11,382 nt of DNA, taken from DATAAM01 sp036260075 (lineage in GTDB: Bacteria; Actinomycetota; Acidimicrobiia; Acidimicrobiales; JAHWLA01). The translations under genes and the position numbers were made by a program. The DNA lies in contig DATAAM010000150.1 of assembly GCA_036260075.1 (NCBI GenBank), positions 1-11,382 on the forward strand, in the 5' to 3' direction. Positions 5,359 through 11,382 of the stretch are shown piece by piece (within the stretch, counting starts at the first letter, position 1; the number at the start of each line of letters is the position of its first letter). The notes under the pieces were generated by a model. It had not been told where the DNA came from and ran no database searches. It worked only from the letters and a program-made list of their open reading frames with translations.

Positions 5359-6147
5359 TTGGTCACCAGCCCCGGACGGCACGAGCTCGACGCGCTGGCG
5401 GAGCGGCTCGGGCACGACTTCGGCGACCCCACGCTCCTGGCCCGGGCCATGGCCCACCGGTCGTGGTGCGCCGAGACGGCGGGGGAGGACCCCAACGAGC
5501 GGCTGGAGTTCCTGGGCGACGCCGTGCTCGGCCTCGTCGTCACCGACCACATCTTCCGCACGTACCCCGACCTGCCCGAGGGCGAGCTGGCCAAGGTGCG
5601 GGCCTCGGTCGTCAACTCGGCCTCGCTGGCCGAGCTGGCCCTGGAGCTGGGCCTGGGCGAGGCGCTGCTCCTGGGCAAGGGCGAGGACCAGTCCGGCGGG
5701 CGGGAGAAGCCCTCGATCCTGGCCGACGCGATGGAGGCGGTGATCGGGGCCGTGTACATCGACGGGGGCTGGGGGCCGGCGGCCGACCTCGTGATGCGGC
5801 TGCTGGGAGAGCGCATCGCCGAGGCGGCGGCGGGGCCGGGCGGCCAGGACTACAAGACCCGGTTGCAGGAGCTGGGCGCCCGTCGCTTCGACGAGCTGCC
5901 CCGCTACGAGGTGGCCGACGAGGGGCCCGACCACGCCAAGCGCTTCTACGCGACCGTGCACCTGGGCGACGAGCCGCGGGGCACGGGGGAGGGGCGCTCC
6001 AAGAAGCAGGCCGAGCAGGCGGCGGCCCGGGTGGCCTGGGAGATGCTGCACGCCCAGTTCACCGACGAGCTCGACGTGGCGGTGGCCGAGGTCGTGGAGG
6101 ACGACTCCGACGACGACGAGCCCGAGGTGGAGGCGGCCGGTGCCTGA
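5359..6147 (+). CDS. rnc: Ribonuclease III
   Basis: Double-strand-specific endoribonuclease that processes rRNA precursors and structured mRNAs. The 262-aa product has an N-terminal catalytic domain with NERLEFLGDAVL (Glu50, Asp54) and ILADAMEAVIGAVYIDGG (Asp123, Glu126), giving the four metal-binding acids. A double-stranded RNA-binding domain starts at about residue 164 (DYKTRLQELG) and contains GEGRSKKQAEQAAARVAWEML. An acidic tail (about 243-262, EVVEDDSDDDEPEVEA) is an extra not essential to the fold. The start is TTG at 5359, 15 bases after acpP, with GGAG 8 bases upstream; no better in-frame start exists after the acpP stop. The end overlaps the mutM start by 8 bases, so these two are likely co-translated. 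Confidence 0.96.
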   Translation: MVTSPGRHELDALAERLGHDFGDPTLLARAMAHRSWCAETAGEDPNERLEFLGDAVLGLVVTDHIFRTYPDLPEGELAKVRASVVNSASLAELALELGLGEALLLGKGEDQSGGREKPSILADAMEAVIGAVYIDGGWGPAADLVMRLLGERIAEAAAGPGGQDYKTRLQELGARRFDELPRYEVADEGPDHAKRFYATVHLGDEPRGTGEGRSKKQAEQAAARVAWEMLHAQFTDELDVAVAEVVEDDSDDDEPEVEAAGA

Positions 6148-6979
6148 GCTGCCCGAGGTCGAGACCATCCGCCGCGACCTCGACCGCGAGGTCGTGGGCA
6201 AGAAGATCAAGACGGTGGAGGCCTCCGGCCTGCGCTCGATCCGCCGCCACAAGTCGAAGAAGGACTTCGCCTCCCGGCTCGAGGGCCGCAAGATCACGGG
6301 CGTGCAGCGGCGGGGCAAGTACCTGCTGCTCAAGCTCGACGGGGGCGATGTGCTCGTGGTGCACCTGGGCATGAGCGGCCAGCTGCTGCGGGCCAAGGGG
6401 CCGAAGGAACCGTTGGTCAAGCACACCCACGTGGTGCTCACGTTCACCCAGGGCGGCCAGCTCCGCTACGTCGACCCCCGCACGTTCGGCGAGCTCTTCG
6501 TCACTGCCCTCGACGAGGTGGAGTCCGCCGTGCCGGAGCTGGCCCACCTCGGCTTCGACCCGCTCGACGACGTGATGTCGTGGGCCCGGTTCGGCGCCGT
6601 GCTCCAGGCGAAGAAGACCAAGCTGAAGCCGCTGCTGATGGACCAGAAGGTGATCGCGGGCATCGGCAACATGTACGCCGACGAGATCCTGTGGGCGGCG
6701 GGCCTGCGCCCCGACCGGAGCTCGGAGACGCTGTCGTCGCAGGAGATCCGCCGGCTGTACCGGGCGATGGTGGAGACCTTGCAGGACGCCATCAAGCACC
6801 GCGGCTCGTCGCTGGCCGACGAGCAGTACCGCGACCTGTTCGGCGAGGTGGGCGGCTACCAGGGCGAGCACAAGGTGTACGACCGGGAGGGCGAGCCGTG
6901 CCGTCGCTGCCGCAGCCCCATCGCCCGCACCAAGGCGGCCGGTCGGTCCACGTTCTCCTGCCCCCAATGCCAGGTCTGA
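6140..6979 (+). CDS. mutM: Formamidopyrimidine-DNA glycosylase (Fpg/MutM)
   Basis: Base-excision repair enzyme that removes 8-oxoguanine and formamidopyrimidines and nicks the abasic site. The 279-aa product has the required N-terminus PELPEVETIRRDL, with catalytic Pro2 and Glu3 after Met removal. Lys60 in RRGKYLLL lies in the position of the conserved beta-hairpin lysine. The helix-two-turn-helix region is AGIGNMYADEILWAAGL. A zinc finger at the C-terminus uses Cys254/Cys257 (CRRC) and Cys274/Cys277 (CPQC), with Arg269 in GRSTFSC contacting DNA. All key residues are present, so it should be active, and it is more like Fpg than Nei. GTG at 6140 lies inside the end of rnc. It is followed by a 73-base gap that holds a perfect palindrome. 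Confidence 0.96.
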   Translation: MPELPEVETIRRDLDREVVGKKIKTVEASGLRSIRRHKSKKDFASRLEGRKITGVQRRGKYLLLKLDGGDVLVVHLGMSGQLLRAKGPKEPLVKHTHVVLTFTQGGQLRYVDPRTFGELFVTALDEVESAVPELAHLGFDPLDDVMSWARFGAVLQAKKTKLKPLLMDQKVIAGIGNMYADEILWAAGLRPDRSSETLSSQEIRRLYRAMVETLQDAIKHRGSSLADEQYRDLFGEVGGYQGEHKVYDREGEPCRRCRSPIARTKAAGRSTFSCPQCQV

Positions 6980-6985
6980 GCGCCG

Positions 6986-7031
6986 TTCTTTTCCCCGATG
7001 GCGCACTGGGGTGCGCCATCGGGGAAAAGAA
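6986..7031. repeat. Perfect 21-bp palindrome upstream of smc
   Basis: Arms at 6986-7006 and 7011-7031 are exact reverse complements with a 4-base loop (TGGG). The left arm begins TTCTTTTCCCCG and the right arm ends CGGGGAAAAGAA. It lies 6 bases after the mutM stop and 21 bases before the smc start. On either strand the RNA would read U-run, GC-rich stem, A-run, the reverse of a standard bidirectional terminator, so it is not a textbook intrinsic terminator. It could be a U-less terminator for mutM, an operator for smc, or a member of a dispersed palindrome family. Confidence 0.9.
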
Positions 7032-7037
7032 GGTCGG

Positions 7038-7043
7038 TAACCT
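7038..7043 (+). promoter_or_regulatory. Candidate -10 element for smc
   Basis: TAACCT at 7038-7043 is 9 bases before the smc GTG, so a transcript from it would be leaderless or nearly so. No Shine-Dalgarno precedes the GTG. The -35 position would fall inside the right arm of the palindrome and matches no consensus. Weak, by eye only. Confidence 0.3.
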
Positions 7044-7052
7044 GAGCCCCGC

Positions 7053-10000
7053 GTGTTCCTGAAGTCCCTCACCCTCAAAGGGTTCAAGTCGTTCGCCGAC
7101 GCCACCACGCTGGAGTTCGAGCCCGGCATCACGGTCGTCGTCGGCCCCAACGGCAGCGGCAAGTCGAACATCGTCGACGCGGTGGCGTGGGTGCTGGGCG
7201 CCCAGGGCCCCCGCTCGTTGCGCTCGCAGAAGATGGAGGACGTCATCTTCGCGGGCTCGGCCAAGCGGCCCGCCCTGGGCCGGGCCGAGGTGTCGCTCAC
7301 CATCGACAACTCGGCGGGGCTGCTCCCCATCGACTTCGCCGAGGTCACCGTCACCCGCACGCTGTTCCGCAGCGGCGACAGCGAGTACGCGCTCAACGGC
7401 GTGCCGTGCCGGCTGCTCGACATCCAGGAGCTCCTGTCCGACACCGGCGTGGGCCGCCAGCAGCACGTCATCGTCTCGCAGGGGCAGTTGGCCCAGATCC
7501 TCGACTCCCGCCCCGAGGACCGGCGCCTCGTCATCGAGGAGGCAGCCGGGGTGCTCAAGCACCGCCGTCGCCGGGAGAAGGCCCAGCGCCGCCTCGAAGC
7601 CACGGAGGGGAACCTCCTCCGGCTCCAGGACCTGTTGCGCGAGGTGCGCCGCCAGCTTCGACCCCTGGAGCGCCAGGCCGACGCCGCCCGCCGCCACGGC
7701 TCGCTGGTGGAGGAGCTGCAGGGCATCCGCCTGTTCCTCGCGGGCCGGGAGATCAGCGTCCTCCAAGGGCGGCTGGAGGGGGTCGCCCGCACCAAGGCGG
7801 AGCTCGACCGGGCCGACCGCGACCTGCGGGCGGCGCTGGCCCGCCTCGACACCGAGGTGGCGGCCGCCGAGGCGGACGTCAACGCCCAGCGGGGCGACGA
7901 CCTCGGCGACTCGCTGCTGCGCTACGAGGGGTTGCGGGAGCGGGCTCGGGGCCTGGCCGCCGTCTTGGCCGAGCGTCGACGGTCGGTCGAGCGGGAGTTC
8001 GCCGCCGCGGTCGACGAGGACGTGGTCGCCTCCCTGGAGGCCGAGGCCAACCGCCTGGCCTCGCAGCTGCAAGAGGTGGAGGCCGACGCCGCCGCCGTGC
8101 TGCCCCAGGCCGACGAGCTGGCCGCCGCCGAGGCGACGCTGGCGGCCGAGCGGGCCGCTTTCGAGGCACAGTGGGGCGAGGGTGCCGCCCCGCCGGTGAC
8201 CAGCGAGGCGGCCGAGGTGCGGGGCGAGCTGTCGGCCCTGCGCTCCACGGCCGCCCGGGGGCGTTCCGAGGTGGAGCGGGCCGAGTCGCGCTTGGCCGCC
8301 CTCGCCGAGCGGGCGGAGCGGCTCGACGCCGACATCGGCCGGCGGCGGGGCGAGGTGGTGGAGGCCGACGCAGGTGAGCAGCCGCTGGCCGTCGAGCTGG
8401 CGGCGGCCGAGGCGCTGCTCGAGGCGGCCGAGGAGGATGCCCGCACGTGGACGGCGCGGGCCGAGGCGTTGGCCCTCGCCCTCGACCAGGCCCGGGCCCG
8501 GGCCGGGGCTGAGCGGCTGGCCGAAGTGCCCGGCGTGGTCGGCACCCTGCTCGAGGTCGTCGACGTCGACGAGGGCTGGGAGGACGCCTTCGAGGCGGCC
8601 CTGGGCGAAGCCGTCACCGCCGTGGTGGTCGACGGCGTCGACGTGGCCCGGGCCGCGCTGGCCGCGCTGCGGGCGGGCGACGCCAGTGGCGCCGTGCTGG
8701 CCCTCGACGCCGTGGGCTCGCCTGCCAGCCTGGCCCTCGACGCCGCCGCCGTGGGCGGCGAGCCGGTGCGCTCGCACGTGCGCTCCCGCCTGCCGTCGGT
8801 CGACCGCCTGCTCGACACGCTGTTGGGCCACGCCGTCTGCGTGGAGGGGGGCTGGGAGCGGGCGCTCGACGTGGCCCTGCAACACCCCGGCGTCGTCGCC
8901 GTGACCCGCGAGGGCGACCGCTTCGCCGACACCGGCTGGCGGGCGGGCGCAGCCGGCACCCGGGCCACCGGCGCCGCGCTGGAGGAGGCACGCGAGCGGG
9001 CCGCCGCCGCCGTGCCCGCGCTGGAGGCAGCCAAAGCCCGTCACGCCGAGCTGGCCCACCGCCTCGACGAGAACGACTCGCGGCTGGCGGCGGCGACAGA
9101 CGCGTTGCAGCGGCTGGAAGCCGAGCGCCGCGACGTGGCCGTGGAGCACGACACCGTCGTCTCCACGCTGGCCGAGCTGCGCGAGCGGGTGGAGCGCGAA
9201 GAGGCCCGCATCGCCGAGCTCGACGCCCTGCTGCCGCCGCTGGAGGCGGAGGAGGCGGCGGGCGTGGAGCGGGTGAAGGCCATGCGGGCGGCCCGCAGCC
9301 GCCTCGACGAGCAGATGGCCGCCGTCGGCTCGCTCCGCCGCGACGTCGAGGTGCGGGCGGCCGGGCTGGAGGAGCGGCGCACGCTGCTGTCCCGTCGGCT
9401 GGCCGAGGTGGAGGACCGGCTGCGCCGCAACGTCTCCGTGCGGGAGGCGGCGGCATCCCGCCGCGAGGGGCTGGAGGCGCGGCTGACCGCCACCACGCGG
9501 CTCGGGGCCGTCGTCTCCGACCGGCTGGCGGCGGTGGAGGGCGCGCTGGCGCACCTCCACGACGAGCGGCGCCGGCAGGCCGAGCGGCTGCAGGCCGCCG
9601 TCGACCACGTCGACCAGCTGCGCCGCGAGCGGACGACGGCGGAGCGCCAGCTGGGCGAGCTGCGCGAGCGGCAGCAGCGGGCCGAGCTGGAGGAGGCCGA
9701 GGTCAGGCTGCGCCTGGAGACGGCGGTGGAGACGCTGCGGCGCGACTTCGACTGCGAGCCCGAGGTGGCGGTGAAGGCGTCGTGCCCCGAGCTGCCCGAG
9801 GGCACGGCCGCCGCGGCCCGGGCGCGCGAGCTGGAGCGCGAGCTGCGGCTCATGGGGCCGATCAACCCGCTGGCCCTGGAGGAGTTCACCGCTCTGCAGG
9901 AGCGCCACCAGTTCCTCGAAGCGCAGCTGGAGGACGTGAAGGCGGGACGGCGCGACCTGGCCAAGGTCATCAAGGCCATCGATGGCGAGATCGTGGAGGT

Positions 10001-10452
10001 CTTCGCCGCTGCCTTCGCCGACGTGTCGGAGAACTTCCCGCCTGTTCGCCACGCTGTTCCCGGGCGGCACCGGTCGACTGAAGCTCACCGACCCCGAGAA
10101 CCTGCTGGACACGGGCATCGAGGTCGAGGCCCGGCCCTCGGGCAAGAACGTGAAGAAGCTGTCGCTGCTGTCGGGCGGCGAGCGGTCGCTGACCGCCCTG
10201 GCGTTCCTGTTCGCCGTGTTCCGCAGCCGGCCGTCGCCCTTCTACCTCATGGACGAGGTCGAGGCCGCCCTCGACGACGTCAACCTCCACCGGTTCATCG
10301 ACCTCATCAACGAGTTCCGGCAGGAGGCGCAGCTGCTGATCGTGTCGCACCAGAAGCGCACGATGGAGGCGGCCGACTGCCTCTACGGCGTCACCATGCC
10401 GCCCGGCGGGTCCACCAAGATCGTCAGCGAGCGGGTGCGGGCGGGGGCGTAG
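7053..10452 (+). CDS. smc: Chromosome segregation ATPase Smc, broken by a frameshift at about 10038
   Basis: SMC condensin subunit that, with ScpA and ScpB, loads onto DNA and extrudes loops to compact and separate chromosomes. The N-terminal half has MFLKSLTLKGFKSF and Walker A GPNGSGKSN (31-39), followed by GVGRQQHVIVSQGQLAQIL. Coiled coils lie at about 170-488 and 650-970, with a hinge at about 490-650 (EVPGVVGTLLEVVDVDEG). The C-terminal head is present but in another frame: FATLFPGGTGRLKLTDPENL, signature SLLSGGERSLTALAF, Walker B PFYLMDEVEAALDD, and LLIVSHQKRTMEAADCLYG. Frame 0 runs through ENF (to 10037) and frame 1 resumes at CGC CTG TTC (10039). Family alignment expects one more residue here, so two bases seem to be missing. 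Unrepaired, frame 0 continues with unrelated sequence to 10544. Repaired, it would be about 1133 aa, slightly short for Smc. The start is GTG 7053. Confidence 0.92.
10032..10044 (+). other. Frameshift site in smc
   Basis: The bases read aac ttc ccg cct g in frame 0 (N F P P). Homologues have N/E-F-x-x-(L/V)-F-x-x-LFPGG, which here requires aac ttc, one codon ending in cc, then cgc ctg ttc. One extra C or, better, two lost bases (for example from gcc or tcc) explains the change. The downstream frame is intact for about 137 conserved residues and has normal high-GC codon use. Confidence 0.85.
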
Positions 10453-11302
10453 TCCCCATCGGGAACACCAGGAACATGACCTGCGTGGCGTACGCCAGCA
10501 GCCGCCCGTCGGGGTCCCACAGCTCCATGTCGACCGACGCGTAGCCCTCGCCCGCCCAGCGGGCCCGGTTGCGCCCGATGATCCACTCGGCCTGCGTGGT
10601 GCCGAACAGGTGCACGGTGAAGTCGCAGCTGGGCGGGAGCCAGATCGGGTGGTCCGTCGGGCCTGTCTTCTCGCCCACGGCGCCGGGCATGGTGTCGCCC
10701 AACGCCAGGATGGCCAGCGGGTCCCAATACCCGTCGTCGTCGACGGGCGGCTCGTTCCAGCGGTACCAGTACACGCGCTCGGAGCCGTCGGGCTCGTACA
10801 CCTCGTCGGGGAAGTGGCCACGCGCCAGGAGGCTCGTGGCGTGCTCCCAGAAGTTGAAGGGAAACGCGTCACGGACGGGGTTGGGCCGATCGCGCCAGTC
10901 CTCGCACTCCAGCGGCGGCCGCAGGCCGGTAGGCGGTTCGAGGTCGACGAAGTCGAAGCCCGGCCGAGGGGCGCCGAACACGGCCATCGCTGTGAGGCCT
11001 GCGTCCTCGCCGTCGTTGCGCACCGTGGCGGTCAGCTGCGAGATCGAACGACCCCGCCGCATGACGGTCACGTCGATCGTGGCCGGCCCCGGCTTGACCT
11101 GCGCGGCGAACACCGAGGTGATCGAGCGCAGCGGCTGCTCCGGTGCGTCGAGCTCGGTGGCCATGGCCTTGGCGGCGATGGCGGTGACGAGCCCCCCGTG
11201 CGGCACGATCGGGCAGTTCCACGCCTCGTCGACGTCGACCCGGTACCGCCCCGGCCGCTCGTCTGCCTCCAACAGCATCTGCTGCTCGAACCGGGTCCCC
11301 AT
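10424..11302 (-). CDS. Acyl-CoA thioesterase-like double hotdog protein
   Basis: A 292-aa cytoplasmic protein resembling the thioesterase-like (4HBT_3/TesB-type) superfamily, which hydrolyses acyl-CoA thioesters; the substrate is unknown. The N-terminal hotdog has GRYRVDVDEAWN, then VPHGGLVTAIAAKAMA (the conserved G-G and helix), then SVFAAQVKPGPATIDVTVMRRGRS. The C-terminal hotdog has DPLAILALGDTMPGAV, DFTVHLFG, and GYASVDMELWDPDGRLLAYATQVMFLV. Gln in ATQVM sits where TesB-type enzymes keep a catalytic or structural Gln. The start is uncertain: ATG 11302 fits the fold best, while GTG 11338 has AGGA upstream and GTG 11353 is also open. The end overlaps the convergent smc stop by 29 bases. smc is often followed by ftsY in actinobacteria; it is not here. 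Confidence 0.8.
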   Translation of the reverse strand: MGTRFEQQMLLEADERPGRYRVDVDEAWNCPIVPHGGLVTAIAAKAMATELDAPEQPLRSITSVFAAQVKPGPATIDVTVMRRGRSISQLTATVRNDGEDAGLTAMAVFGAPRPGFDFVDLEPPTGLRPPLECEDWRDRPNPVRDAFPFNFWEHATSLLARGHFPDEVYEPDGSERVYWYRWNEPPVDDDGYWDPLAILALGDTMPGAVGEKTGPTDHPIWLPPSCDFTVHLFGTTQAEWIIGRNRARWAGEGYASVDMELWDPDGRLLAYATQVMFLVFPMGTTPPPAPAR

Positions 11303-11382
11303 GCCCGGAGTGTTGCCGACGGCACCCGACGGCCGCACGCGGTTTCCTGTCACACCCTCGTTCTGTGAGGAGGATCGTCGCA

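Noticed and set aside
4189..6447. 752-aa open frame on the minus strand
   Set aside because: Antisense to the hypothetical membrane protein, acpP, rnc and mutM; low-complexity Ser/Arg and Leu/Val/Gly/His stretches and no domain.
10032..10044. Programmed +1 frameshift in smc
   Set aside because: There is no slippery heptamer, no stop codon at the shift point and no obvious stimulator. Spacing to homologues suggests lost bases, not a slip. Programmed shifting is not known for Smc.
6792..10145. 1117-aa open frame on the minus strand
   Set aside because: It lies opposite smc and part of mutM, whose motifs are unmistakable. Its translation is Leu/Gln/Gly/Arg-rich with no recognisable domain, as expected of an antisense shadow in GC-rich DNA.
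11365..11382. GTG starting MRRIVA on the plus strand at the window edge
   Set aside because: It could be the start of a divergent gene, but six codons are too few to support a call.

Overview
This is a GC-rich actinobacterial chromosome segment carrying a conserved housekeeping block. A SepIVA/DivIVA-like gene next to coaD and the order yceD-rpmF-plsX-acpP-rnc-mutM-smc point to Actinomycetota. My best guess is class Acidimicrobiia or a relative; this is inferred from gene content and order, with no marker-gene search behind it. Start codons are mostly GTG or TTG, and many neighbours overlap by 4 to 8 bases.

Layout: (1) bases 1-1207, plus strand: the 3' end of rsmD (16S rRNA methyltransferase), coaD (CoA synthesis) and a SepIVA-like coiled-coil division protein, each joined by a 4-base start/stop overlap. 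(2) 1208-1283: a long imperfect hairpin between convergent genes. (3) 1284-2262, minus strand: two tandem, related, secreted six-cysteine proteins of a family I do not recognise. Their GC content is clearly lower than that of their neighbours. (4) 2263-2438: a divergent promoter region. (5) 2439-6979, plus strand: yceD (DUF177), rpmF (L32, only 59 aa), plsX, a membrane-anchored hypothetical protein, acpP, rnc and mutM. (6) 6980-7052: a perfect 21-bp palindrome just upstream of smc. (7) 7053-10452: smc, whose reading frame breaks at about 10038, just before the C-terminal ATPase half. (8) 10424-11302, minus strand: an acyl-CoA thioesterase-like protein whose 3' end overlaps smc.

The genes fit familiar themes. 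coaD makes CoA, the source of the phosphopantetheine arm of AcpP. plsX takes acyl groups from acyl-ACP to start phospholipid synthesis. yceD/rpmF and rnc concern ribosome and RNA processing. mutM repairs oxidised guanine, smc compacts and segregates chromosomes, and the SepIVA-like protein probably links envelope growth to division.

The best candidates for something undescribed are the paired secreted six-cysteine proteins inserted in this otherwise conserved block, and the two long palindromes that carry T-runs on the left arm and A-runs on the right, opposite to a normal bidirectional terminator. The smc frameshift needs checking first, because it is either a sequence error or a disabled essential-class gene. 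I saw no mobile element, CRISPR array, tRNA or rRNA.
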